Part shown: one piece after another, positions 1 to 7,271 of the stretch | Position numbering within the stretch: the stretch's first letter is position 1 | How the letters are laid out: every line of letters starts with the position of its first letter | DNA from: an uncultured Porphyromonadaceae bacterium | Lineage (GTDB): Bacteria; Bacteroidota; Bacteroidia; Bacteroidales; UBA11471 | Length of the DNA stretch: 7,508 nucleotides | Assembly: GCA_900542765.1 (NCBI GenBank) | Contig: UQOX01000047.1 | Span: 1-7,508 of the forward strand | Direction: 5' to 3' | Translations under genes and position numbers: made by a program | The notes under the pieces: generated by a model | Database searches by the model: none | What the model saw: the letters and a program-made list of their open reading frames with translations, nothing else | What the model was told of the DNA's origin: nothing

Positions 1-14
1 CGGGAAAGCGGGTG

Positions 15-46
15 CAAAGATAGAGGCTTTTTCATTCCCCTCCAAA
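15..46 (-). promoter_or_regulatory. Bacteroides-type promoter reading left out of the window
   Basis: Read on the minus strand, TTTG (46-43) is followed after 20 bases by TATCTTTG (22-15). This fits the known Bacteroidota housekeeping promoter pattern (-33 TTTG, about 19-21 bases, -7 TAnnTTTG), and the -7 box continues as TTTGCACCC, a common extension. Transcription would start a few bases from the left edge and serve a gene outside the window. A run of evenly spaced T-tracts lies immediately upstream. The match to both boxes and the spacing are seen directly; use as a promoter is inferred. Confidence 0.7.
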
Positions 47-203
47 TCTTTTTGCCACTTTTTTTGAAACTTTTTCCCGACTTTTTTTCTTCTCCCTATC
101 CGTCAGCCATTTACACACGAAACTTTTTTTCCGCTCAAAATGTCTGTTCGTCAAGACAAGGATTGCAAATATACTCCTTTGTGTCTCTCTCCGCAATTTT
201 TTT
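47..203. other. Phased T-tracts, probable intrinsically bent promoter-upstream DNA
   Basis: T-runs occur at 49-53, 59-65, 71-75 and 82-88, with centres about 11, 11 and 12 bases apart. More lie at 124-130 and 197-203, at distances close to multiples of one helical turn. Phased A/T-tracts are known to bend DNA, and A-tracts just upstream of a promoter can act as UP-like elements. Here they sit directly upstream of the leftward promoter at 15-46. I see no convincing gene in 1-343: the open frame at 52-258 on the plus strand encodes a Phe/Ser-rich peptide that simply reads these T-runs. Confidence 0.45.
166..197 (-). promoter_or_regulatory. Second, weaker leftward promoter candidate
   Basis: On the minus strand ATTG (197-194) is followed after 20 bases by TATATTTG (173-166), which matches the -7 consensus TAnnTTTG fully and the -33 TTTG in three of four bases. 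It points the same way as the promoter at 15-46 and lies about 150 bases behind it, so a gene beyond the left edge may have two start sites. No reading frame of useful length follows it within the window. Confidence 0.45.
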
Positions 204-265
204 CATCTGTTTCTTAACAGTGTTTTTCGGCAGATCTTATACTTTTCCCCCTAAATGAAGAAATC

Positions 266-305
266 GAAAAGCCCGCCGACCAACTTTCAGGCCGGTGGGC
301 TTTTC
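266..305 (-). terminator. Terminator of the susCD-phosphoesterase operon
   Basis: Arms 266-278 (GAAAAGCCCGCCG) and 293-305 form a 13-pair stem with one imperfect position and a loop of about 14 bases. The stem is G/C-rich at its core and flanked by A4/T4 on each side, so it could act in both directions. It lies about 40 bases past the stop codon of the phosphoesterase and ends the four-gene operon. The odd position is G-U on the plus-strand RNA but A-C on the minus-strand RNA, so the structure is slightly stronger for rightward transcripts, although no rightward gene is seen. Confidence 0.75.
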
Positions 306-343
306 GCTATTTTAAGCTAAAGTTACGCCGTTGTACGGACAGA

Positions 344-1744
344 CTACAATTTTACCGTTTGGGTGTATGTCTCCCCGAACCGGTTGACAACTTCTATTTT
401 TATAGATTTTGCGGTTTTAGAGGGTTTGGCCCGGAAAAGATGGTCGGTTCTGAAAATATTTACTCTTCCCGACCGGGCATATTCTTGATCGATATCGGCA
501 AATTGTTCCATTGTACCTTGCAAGACTCCGTCTTCGTACCACTTCACTTGGCAGGCGGGATCCCAATCCCATACATTGGCAACTACATATTCGCGTTGCG
601 TATCGAATTTTCCGGGTTTATAGATTTTGAATTGATGATCGATATCATACCCTGTCGACTTGAAATGCCAACGGACATCATTGCCGTCGACCTCGACCCA
701 CATATATCCGTTGGGAGTCCCGCAACGGCTGGTTTTTCCAATCCAATGGAATCCGCAGACCGCGCCGACATTGTGCTCATAGATGTTTTCGGCCAAAATT
801 TCGTTTTTATGATAATGGGTGTGTCCCGAGAAAACGTGCACGTTATAATCTTTGAGAATATTCAAGACCTCGCGTGAAGGCTGGTCATTGATCACCTTGT
901 ATAGAGGAGCATGCACATTGAGAAATACCGTCGTACCGGGCTCGATATAGCTCAAATCCTTTTTCAACCAATCCAATTGTTCTTTCAGCAGACGCACATC
1001 GTATTTTTTCCGGCCATGATAATTAATGTCTTTCATGCAAATAATATGAACGCCACCGATATTCAAAGAGTAATCGGTAGGGCCGTAATACGATTCGTAC
1101 TTTTTCTCGGCATAACCTTCGGCCCAATCATCCACCTCGCTTGCTTCGGCATATTCCAAGTCGAAATCATGATTGCCGATAACATGCATCATGGGAATAC
1201 CCCACGACGACACGGCACTGACATACAGCGGATAGAGGTGCAGGGCATCGCTCACAATATCGCCTTCGACAAAGCCGTAAGTCTCACCTTCGATGGTTTT
1301 CAAGAAGTTCTTCACATCGGGCACGGCTTCGGTAAAAAAACGCACGAAATGGAAATCATTCTTGGGCTGGGGGTCGGAAAAGACAAGGCAATTGAATTTT
1401 CTGGACACTTTATCTCTTTTTTCCAAAACAAAATCATAGGATTTTGACGTATTCTTAGCATCGATAGGTTGATAGAAACGTATCAAGTTGTATTCGTTGA
1501 CTGGAATCCGGTATGCAGCGGGGACAGAGATAGAGACATAACGGCACAATTTTCCATCGGCCGGCAACGTATATGCGCCGTTCTTGTCGGTGACAGTAAA
1601 ATTCACACCGTCATTCACAACTACACCCGGAACCGGTTTCTGTCGAGAATCCAAGACCCTTCCGCCGATTGCAGCTTGACTCGTTTGGGCAACAAGGCTG
1701 AAAACAAATATGCCAAGGAGCCCGAATAATTTGAATGCTTTCAT
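344..1744 (-). CDS. Exported calcineurin-like metallophosphoesterase (N-, catalytic and C-domain type)
   Basis: A 466-residue protein that hydrolyses a phosphate ester by a two-metal mechanism; the substrate is not known. Residues 1-24 form a signal peptide (MKAFKLF, then a hydrophobic core, cleavage near SQA|AIGG), so it acts in the periplasm or outside the cell; there is no lipobox. Residues about 25-108 look like the carboxypeptidase-regulatory-like beta-sandwich of the MetallophosN type (GGRVLDSRQKPVPGV, TDKNGAYTL). The catalytic domain spans about 117-335, with motifs D124-P-Q126, G161-D162, G190-N-H-D193, N276-V-H278 and G307-H-T-H310. Residues about 336-466 fit a MetallophosC-type C-terminal domain. 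The first motif is D-x-Q, not the common D-x-H, a variant also known in CPPED1-like phosphatases. Last gene of the operon; its ATG lies 3 bases after the upstream stop, suggesting translational coupling. The superfamily is certain; the domain family names are from memory. Confidence 0.93.
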   Translation of the reverse strand: MKAFKLFGLLGIFVFSLVAQTSQAAIGGRVLDSRQKPVPGVVVNDGVNFTVTDKNGAYTLPADGKLCRYVSISVPAAYRIPVNEYNLIRFYQPIDAKNTSKSYDFVLEKRDKVSRKFNCLVFSDPQPKNDFHFVRFFTEAVPDVKNFLKTIEGETYGFVEGDIVSDALHLYPLYVSAVSSWGIPMMHVIGNHDFDLEYAEASEVDDWAEGYAEKKYESYYGPTDYSLNIGGVHIICMKDINYHGRKKYDVRLLKEQLDWLKKDLSYIEPGTTVFLNVHAPLYKVINDQPSREVLNILKDYNVHVFSGHTHYHKNEILAENIYEHNVGAVCGFHWIGKTSRCGTPNGYMWVEVDGNDVRWHFKSTGYDIDHQFKIYKPGKFDTQREYVVANVWDWDPACQVKWYEDGVLQGTMEQFADIDQEYARSGRVNIFRTDHLFRAKPSKTAKSIKIEVVNRFGETYTQTVKL

Positions 1745-1747
1745 TTT

Positions 1748-2284
1748 TTAAAGACTTACAGATTGGTTATTTGTATTTGCAATTAACTCGATATGGTTGA
1801 AAATATCTATCAGACGCTCGGGTTCTTTGGTCGAAGCCAAATCTTTTTCGAGCGCTCTCGTATCATTCTCATACAAGATGGCATTGGCGCAGTCCAAGAC
1901 ATGGCACATCAACGTCACGGCGTCGGCTTTTTTCATTCTTTTTTTCTTCACGGCTTTCACGACATAACGATTTACCTTTTTAACGGCGTGGTAGACCGAA
2001 GGTTTCGCAAACTCAACCGTGGTAGACGAGAAACCGATGTCTTGCGCGTAGGTGCGGGTATATCCCGACTGGAAGGCGCTCCATTTGGCCGTGCAAGGCT
2101 CGCCCAAATAGTGGGGCATCACAAAAGCGGCATCGTCACCGACAGTCTTGGCTTGGAATATGTAGACATGCGGTTTTTGCGAAGTCTCTTCTTTCTCCGC
2201 ACTTTCGGGCGGAAGGGCTGCTCCCGACCCGAACGCGGGAGAGAGGCAAAGCAACCCCATAACGAATAATACAACTGCTTTCAT
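1748..2284 (-). CDS. Small exported protein of unknown function in the susCD operon
   Basis: I do not recognise this protein. From the chosen ATG it has 178 residues. Residues 1 to about 20 form a signal peptide (MKAVVLFVMG, hydrophobic core, SPAFG), and the cysteine at 13 lacks the small preceding residues of a lipobox, so it is probably soluble in the periplasm or secreted. The mature part starts with an acidic linker (ESAEKEE, about 27-33), followed by a mixed region with YLGEPC (Cys64) and an aromatic/Ser/Thr-rich stretch. A very Lys-rich helix-like segment follows (about 101-119, with KKKRMKK), then a hydrophobic segment with CHVLDC (Cys127, Cys132). The reading frame opens 33 bases earlier and would overlap susD, but only the internal ATG puts the signal peptide at the N-terminus. 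It starts 20 bases after susD and ends 3 bases before the phosphoesterase, so a shared function is likely. Nothing visible suggests an enzyme active site. Confidence 0.8.
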   Translation of the reverse strand: MKAVVLFVMGLLCLSPAFGSGAALPPESAEKEETSQKPHVYIFQAKTVGDDAAFVMPHYLGEPCTAKWSAFQSGYTRTYAQDIGFSSTTVEFAKPSVYHAVKKVNRYVVKAVKKKRMKKADAVTLMCHVLDCANAILYENDTRALEKDLASTKEPERLIDIFNHIELIANTNNQSVSL

Positions 2285-2304
2285 TTTATATCTCATATTG
2301 TGTT

Positions 2305-3729
2305 TTACTGTTGCCATATAAGTTTTATCGACAATTCATCACCTCCCATGGCCGTCTTGGCCGATTGGTAGTTATCCATGTTGGTACGTTGCAAGATGGA
2401 GGGATATTTGAACCGGTGGGGGATTTCCTGGCCGTCGGGAATCCCGTCGCCTTTCGGAATATGGGGCAGACCTGTCCTGTTGTATTCAAACCATTGCTGG
2501 TAATCGCAAAAATACAAGGCAAAGAACTTTTGCAACAAGATTCTCTCGAGCGTACCATCATAAGCAGCATCGGGGTTTTCGAAATAATCTCCGGGCATTT
2601 CCCCTCCCCACTGTTCAACCGACGCACGCACGCCATTTTCATAGACAACCCGGGCATCGGTGTCGATAATATTCCGTTGAGCCAACTCGGCTTTGATAAA
2701 TTCCAGCTCGGCATAAGACATCAACGTCAATTTCATCGGGGCGAGCGCCATGTTTTTATTGGGTGTCGAAGCTTTTCCTCCGGGCTGAACGGAAAATCCC
2801 GCCGGCCACCCGATATATTCGCCACCTTCCTTGGCCACAAAAATAGGCAGCCGCGGGTCGTTCCAAGTTTTGAGCGTATTGACGACAAACTCGGTGCAGG
2901 CCCGGTATGAAGTAAAGCCTTTGCCACGCACGACAGGTTCTTCCAGAGGATAGACACCGCTTATTTCGACCAAAGCGCCATCGTCGTTCGATTCGAATAC
3001 CGGATAGGTAACAGGGTCGTCGAGGATTTCCTTTATCTTGTTCTCGGCATCGAAACCATCGACATCCAACAACTTCACAAGCACACGCAAATGAAGCGAA
3101 TTGCAAAATTTCTTCCATTTCAGGATACCCTCGCCATCGATCGTCTTATAGAGGAGGTCGCCGGTAGAGTTGTATCTCAGATTGCCCTCGGTGTCGAATA
3201 ACGTATTGGCCGCTTCCAACTCCTGCAAGATATTCCGGTACACCTCTTCCTGACTGTCGAAGGCGGGATAAAACAGCTGCTCGTCGCCCCGGCACGCTTC
3301 GTGGTAGGGTATATCGCCAAACGCCGATGCAAGAATATCGAACATGAAGCACTGCATGACTTTCGACACAGCCCGGTAATTGGGTTCATTCAGTTTCACG
3401 GCTTCTTTTTCCATGGCTTTGGCATTGGTGAGCCACTCATAATAAGTGCTCCATGTGCCATCGCCCTCGCTGTCCTTGACAAACCACCACCCCAAGCCGT
3501 TCACGTCTCGATAAGAGATGATGTTTCCCATCAGTTCATAGGTGTAATTGTTGTAACGGTTCCAACCGAATTTCGAAACATTGTAGATAAGCGGGTCGAG
3601 GAAAGAACCGGGGTTGGCTTCACTGAGCTTGGTCGGGTCGATATTCAACTCATCGAACGGCGTACAAGCCGCGAACAGGCTTCCCATGAAAATGCCGCCC
3701 AACAATATATTTTTGATATTCTTTTTCAT
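2305..3729 (-). CDS. SusD/RagB-family nutrient-binding outer-membrane lipoprotein (SusD-like_2 type)
   Basis: A 474-residue surface lipoprotein that forms the lid and ligand-binding partner of the SusC channel. The start is the ATG at 3729: residues 1-21 are a lipoprotein signal peptide (MKKNIKN, hydrophobic stretch, LFAA) and Cys22 is the lipidated residue. An in-frame TTG 18 bases upstream is less likely. Typical marks of the SusD-like_2 branch follow: DELNIDPTKL (26-35), SAFGDIPYHEA (135-145), KWKKFCNSLHLR near 204-215, NDPRLPIF (290-297), MSYAELEFIKAEL (337-349), QQWFEYNRTGLP (411-422) and FKYPSILQRTNMDNY near 440-454. The helical repeat scaffold of the family is implied by these motifs, and the length is normal. 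It begins 18 bases after the susC stop. There is no clear Shine-Dalgarno sequence, which is normal in this phylum. Ligand specificity cannot be read from the sequence. Confidence 0.95.
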   Translation of the reverse strand: MKKNIKNILLGGIFMGSLFAACTPFDELNIDPTKLSEANPGSFLDPLIYNVSKFGWNRYNNYTYELMGNIISYRDVNGLGWWFVKDSEGDGTWSTYYEWLTNAKAMEKEAVKLNEPNYRAVSKVMQCFMFDILASAFGDIPYHEACRGDEQLFYPAFDSQEEVYRNILQELEAANTLFDTEGNLRYNSTGDLLYKTIDGEGILKWKKFCNSLHLRVLVKLLDVDGFDAENKIKEILDDPVTYPVFESNDDGALVEISGVYPLEEPVVRGKGFTSYRACTEFVVNTLKTWNDPRLPIFVAKEGGEYIGWPAGFSVQPGGKASTPNKNMALAPMKLTLMSYAELEFIKAELAQRNIIDTDARVVYENGVRASVEQWGGEMPGDYFENPDAAYDGTLERILLQKFFALYFCDYQQWFEYNRTGLPHIPKGDGIPDGQEIPHRFKYPSILQRTNMDNYQSAKTAMGGDELSIKLIWQQ

Positions 3730-3747
3730 GTTGATGATTTTTATCAA

Positions 3748-6700
3748 TTAAAAATTCACATTCAGACTGATACCCATGGAGCGGGTCGAAGGCAACGAAC
3801 CGGCTTCGATACCGGGCACGATGTTCCCGCCGTTCAAGGCTGCGATTTCGGGGTCGAATACCGGGAAATCGGTAAAACAGAAGAGGTTCCTTCCATACAA
3901 GGCGATGGACAAGCTGCTGAACGGGGTTTTGCGCAACTGGTGTTTCGTAAATGCATATTCAAGACGCACCTCTCTGATTTTCAAAAATGAAGCATCGTAG
4001 GTATTGCTTTCGACATTCTCAGCGGCATAATACTGCCCATAATATACCTGCGCGGTAACGGGTTTGGTATTGGGACTGAACGTGCCATCGGGATTCTCCA
4101 CCACACCGGGGGCGATTACATACATACCACCTATCTGATGGAAATCGGAGCCTGCTATGCGGGGGTCATCGGCCGCGATGTAAAGAGGGGTACCGGGCAA
4201 CCGTCCGTTCAACGTGGCTTCGCTCTTGCCCTGGATGCCCATTCGGAGGGCCGTGGTAGAATATATGTTTCCGCCTAATTGCCCGTCAATCAAAATTCCA
4301 AGTGTGAAATTTTTATACTTGAACTCGTTATACAATCCGGCTTTCCATGCAGGATAGGCGTTGGCAACATATTCTATCTCATCGGTCAACACGGGTATAC
4401 CCGTCTCGTCAATGATTATTTGCCCGTCGGGCGCACGTTTGAACTTATATCCCCAGATATCGCCCACACTACCGCCCACACGGCCTATGATAGAGGCTTG
4501 CGCAATTTTCTGTATCAACTGGTTCTCGTCGGCCGTCTCAGAAAGCGACAATATCTTATTGTTGTTTTTCGCCCAGTTGAAACGTAGCGTCCAACTGAAA
4601 TCTCTCGTCAAGACAGGGACAGCCTCCACTTCAATTTCATAACCCATGTTCTGCACCGTACCCGAATTTATGGTAGCCTTGCTGTAACCGGTCGTCGGGT
4701 CCATCGGCGCATCGATGATTTGGTTCTTGGTGCGGTTATAATAGTACGCAAAATCGACACCGAGACGGTTGTTGAATACCCTGAAATCGACACCGGCCTC
4801 ATAGTTGGTCGATATTTCGGGTTTGAAATCGGTATTGAACAATGTCGTGGGGAGTTTTACCGAACCAGGAAAGTTTGTAGTGGCATAATATTGCGACGTC
4901 TTGTAGGGGTCGGTATCATTACCCACCTGGGCCCAGGAGAGGCGCAACTTCACGAGATTTATCTCGTCGGGCATCTCAAACCACTCATTCATCAACGTGC
5001 TCATCGAAACCGACGGATAGAAGAATGAATTGTTTTTCTTGGGCAGGGTCGACGACCAGTCGTTACGTCCCGACACATCGAAGAAAATTTTGTTGGCATA
5101 GGAGATGTTTGCCGTGAAATAGACGCTGTTCACCTGCTTGTTGAGAAGCCGCTGGTCATACTCGATGGCCGAAACAGCATTTGCCAATTTGTAAACACCC
5201 GGAGTAATCAGGCCGTTGGCGGCATTCGACAGCATGTCGAGTTTCGACACCATCATATTTCCACCGACAGCGGCATTGAGGGTGATTCCATTGAAAAAGC
5301 TGTTGTGATAAGTCAGCAAGACATCATTGTTGAGTTCATAACTGAACACATTCTGTTTTCGGAAATATCCATCGGGAAAAACCACGTCGCTTACCGGACG
5401 GTGCTGTTCGCGCAAATCGTTTTCGAGTTGCAAAGCCGAACGCACCATAAAATCGAAGTGGCTGCTCAATTTCAAGTTTGCCGACAACATCGACACCGTA
5501 GCATGTTTTTCGGTGGGGTTCAAAGCCTCGTAAAGTATCACATAGGGATTCTGAATGTTTTTACTGAACGGTTGCAGTTGAGTGACATTCTCCTGTCCCC
5601 GCACCCACATGTCGCGATACCAGTCCAAGTCGACACTGGGGTTTTGGAAGGCCAGGAAATAAGATATGGCGTTACCACTATAACCCACGGTGGGGAGATT
5701 GTCGCTCTTGCGCCAGGTGTAACTTGTCCGGTAATTGATACTCAGCAGGCGTGAAATCTGTTGCTGCCCCGAAATCGTCGCCGTGAGGCGTTGGAACCCG
5801 GTATTTGGAAGAATCCAGTTGTTCTTCATGTGGGTTACCGAAGCCCTCACCGAACCGCGGTCATTCTTACCCGACAAAGAAAGCGAGTTGGTCGTCGTAA
5901 AGCCTACGCGGAACAGGTCCTTGCGGTTATTCTCGTAAGACCTCCAAGGCGTAGGACTCTCACCGCGAGCTTGTGTTTCGGGATCATACTGGTAAAATGA
6001 CAATCCGCTGTCGAGACGCGGGCCAAACGCACTACTCGTCCCGCCCGTTCCACTCACCGTTCCGTCGGGAAAATCGCCATAAGAATAGTAATGCCGGCCT
6101 TCATAAATTGAACCTTCGAGGCCGATGTTCGTCGACTGCCCCTGCCCGAATTCATACTGATAATCGGGCCACATCATCACATTTTCCATACTCGTGTTTG
6201 ACGAGAAGGAAACACCGAGCCTGTCGTCCTGCTCGCTACCGTTTTTGGTCGTTACCATTATCACGCCGTTCGCCGCACGGGAACCGTACAATGCCGTAGC
6301 ACTGGCACCTTTGAGCACTTGCACGCTCTCGATATCTTCGGGATTCAGGTCGGAGAATCCGTTACCGAAGTCTATCGAACCTTCACCCGAAGCCGCTTGC
6401 GCATTACCGGTATTTACCATGGGGGCACTCATCGGGACACCATCGACAACAATCAAAGCGTTGTTGCCACCCTGGTTCAATGAAACATCTCCCCGTAAAG
6501 AAATACGCGTGGAACCCAGCGGACCCGCAGATGTATTGACGTTCAATCCGGCTACTTTTCCCACCAATGCCTGCGACCAGTTGGCCGATATGGAACGCGT
6601 GATTTCGCCGGCTTCAAGTTTCGTGGTGGAATATCCCAATCCGACTTCGTTGCGTTTTATACCCAATGCCGTCACCACGACATCGTCGAGAACAACATTT

Positions 6701-7005
6701 TTCTCGGACAACACGACAACCCAATTGGTTTTCCGGGGGCTGTAAGATACCGTATCGGGATCATAGCCCAAGAGACTGAACACCACCTTATCGGCAGTTC
6801 CAAGGCCAATCTTGCTCGACAGCGTGAATGTTCCATCGGCATCGGTCATGGTCGCCGTTGCAGAGCCTTTCACCGAAACATTCACGCCCACCAACGGTTC
6901 GTTGTTCCTATCGACAACCTTGCCATTGATTACGGTCTGTGCTTGGGCTGTTATCGCCGCCAAGCTGAACAGGAAAATAAATTTTCTTTTTAACGTAAAC
7001 AACAT
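3748..7005 (-). CDS. SusC/RagA-family TonB-dependent outer-membrane transporter
   Basis: A 1085-residue beta-barrel importer that works with the neighbouring SusD and is energised by TonB-ExbBD. Residues 1-22 are a signal peptide (MLFTLKRKFIFLF, cleavage near AQA|QT). Residues about 25-105 are the carboxypeptidase-regulatory-like domain typical of SusC (INGKVVDRNNEPLVGVNV, then TDADGTFTL). A TonB-box-like VVVTALG lies at about 109-115. The plug domain follows (about 120-258), with IVVDGVPM (185-192) and the SusC hallmark from DLNPEDIESVQVLKGASA to ALYGSRAANGVIMV (219-251). The rest is the barrel, ending in the outer-membrane signature NVNF with a terminal Phe. No STN (sigma-regulator signalling) domain is present, so it is not a transducing transporter. 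The frame is open 45 bases further upstream, but that start lies before the predicted -7 box and would add a hydrophilic leader ahead of the signal peptide. First gene of the operon. Confidence 0.96.
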   Translation of the reverse strand: MLFTLKRKFIFLFSLAAITAQAQTVINGKVVDRNNEPLVGVNVSVKGSATATMTDADGTFTLSSKIGLGTADKVVFSLLGYDPDTVSYSPRKTNWVVVLSEKNVVLDDVVVTALGIKRNEVGLGYSTTKLEAGEITRSISANWSQALVGKVAGLNVNTSAGPLGSTRISLRGDVSLNQGGNNALIVVDGVPMSAPMVNTGNAQAASGEGSIDFGNGFSDLNPEDIESVQVLKGASATALYGSRAANGVIMVTTKNGSEQDDRLGVSFSSNTSMENVMMWPDYQYEFGQGQSTNIGLEGSIYEGRHYYSYGDFPDGTVSGTGGTSSAFGPRLDSGLSFYQYDPETQARGESPTPWRSYENNRKDLFRVGFTTTNSLSLSGKNDRGSVRASVTHMKNNWILPNTGFQRLTATISGQQQISRLLSINYRTSYTWRKSDNLPTVGYSGNAISYFLAFQNPSVDLDWYRDMWVRGQENVTQLQPFSKNIQNPYVILYEALNPTEKHATVSMLSANLKLSSHFDFMVRSALQLENDLREQHRPVSDVVFPDGYFRKQNVFSYELNNDVLLTYHNSFFNGITLNAAVGGNMMVSKLDMLSNAANGLITPGVYKLANAVSAIEYDQRLLNKQVNSVYFTANISYANKIFFDVSGRNDWSSTLPKKNNSFFYPSVSMSTLMNEWFEMPDEINLVKLRLSWAQVGNDTDPYKTSQYYATTNFPGSVKLPTTLFNTDFKPEISTNYEAGVDFRVFNNRLGVDFAYYYNRTKNQIIDAPMDPTTGYSKATINSGTVQNMGYEIEVEAVPVLTRDFSWTLRFNWAKNNNKILSLSETADENQLIQKIAQASIIGRVGGSVGDIWGYKFKRAPDGQIIIDETGIPVLTDEIEYVANAYPAWKAGLYNEFKYKNFTLGILIDGQLGGNIYSTTALRMGIQGKSEATLNGRLPGTPLYIAADDPRIAGSDFHQIGGMYVIAPGVVENPDGTFSPNTKPVTAQVYYGQYYAAENVESNTYDASFLKIREVRLEYAFTKHQLRKTPFSSLSIALYGRNLFCFTDFPVFDPEIAALNGGNIVPGIEAGSLPSTRSMGISLNVNF

Positions 7006-7025
7006 AATCCTATATTTTGGTACGG

Positions 7026-7033
7026 CAAAAGTA
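7026..7033 (-). promoter_or_regulatory. -7 box of the susC operon promoter
   Basis: Minus-strand TACTTTTG is an exact match to the Bacteroidota -7 pattern TAnnTTTG and lies 20 bases before the ATG at 7005, giving a leader of roughly 12-16 bases. No TTTG sits at the expected distance: the nearest CTTG copies are 14 bases (7051-7048) and 25 bases (7062-7059) upstream. The missing -33 box suggests a promoter that needs an activator or an alternative sigma factor, which would suit a substrate-induced transport operon. The only visible ribosome-binding hint is AGGA 3 bases before the ATG. Confidence 0.5.
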
Positions 7034-7106
7034 TCGTCATGCTGTTTCAAGGGTATGACAAGAGTATTAATTCATCGACCCCGATCCGTAACAGTTATTT
7101 CATTTT

Positions 7107-7123
7107 TGTGACGAATAATCACA
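7107..7123. promoter_or_regulatory. Candidate operator palindrome TGTGA-N7-TCACA
   Basis: TGTGA (7107-7111) and TCACA (7119-7123) are perfect inverted copies separated by 7 bases, about 75 bases upstream of the susC -7 box. The half-sites equal those of Crp/Fnr-family sites, but the classical spacing is 6, and Bacteroidota sites of that family may differ. A five-base half-site pair can occur by chance, so this is only a candidate activator or repressor site for the susC operon. Confidence 0.25.
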
Positions 7124-7126
7124 TCT

Positions 7127-7157
7127 CACCGATTCTGTCAATGGGCACCGATGTCAA
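7127..7157. repeat. Imperfect direct repeat CACCGAT-(TCT)-GTCAA upstream of susC
   Basis: CACCGAT-TCT-GTCAA (7127-7141) is followed by CACCGAT-GTCAA (7146-7157). The two copies are identical except for a 3-base insertion, and their starts are 19 bases apart, close to two helical turns. Tandem half-sites of this kind are common binding sites for dimeric regulators. They lie about 95-125 bases upstream of the susC -7 box, next to the TGTGA palindrome. The repeat is seen directly; a regulatory role is inferred. Confidence 0.35.
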
Positions 7158-7198
7158 CAGGAGCATTACCCGTACTATTTATTTATAAACCAATGATT

Positions 7199-7242
7199 AA
7201 AAAAACATTCCCGGCATGGGATTTATACTCATGCCGGGAATG
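7199..7242 (-). terminator. Strong minus-strand terminator upstream of the susC control region
   Basis: Arms CATTCCCGGCATG (7206-7218) and its perfect complement (7230-7242) form a 13-pair stem with an 11-base loop. Read on the minus strand it is followed by seven T residues (7205-7199). It would stop transcripts coming from the tRNA-Asp side before they enter the susC operon. On the plus strand no T-tract follows, so it works leftward only. Confidence 0.85.
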
Positions 7243-7271
7243 AAACCTTGCAGGTTCTCAAACTCGGGCAT

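Noticed and set aside
1..35. Minus-strand ATG at 35 after GGAGGGGA, open to the left edge
   Set aside because: The start looks attractive because of the purine run, but the first codons coincide with a near-perfect -7 box and only 11 codons are visible, so a promoter is the better explanation.
52..258. Plus-strand frame of 68 codons
   Set aside because: It reads T-rich intergenic DNA, giving mostly Phe and Ser, with no ribosome-binding site and no recognisable domain, and it runs across two leftward promoters.
2311..2910. Plus-strand frame of 199 codons opposite susD
   Set aside because: It is the antisense shadow of a well-supported susD-like gene. Its translation shows no domain, and the same holds for the other plus-strand frames within 344-7005.
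7006..7050. Upstream extension of SusC by 15 residues
   Set aside because: It would put a hydrophilic leader before the signal peptide and would start upstream of the predicted transcription start.
7130..7160. Minus-strand TTGACA copies as sigma70 -35 boxes
   Set aside because: The primary sigma factor of Bacteroidota does not use TTGACA, and neither copy has a suitable -10 or -7 box at the right distance. They are part of the direct repeat.
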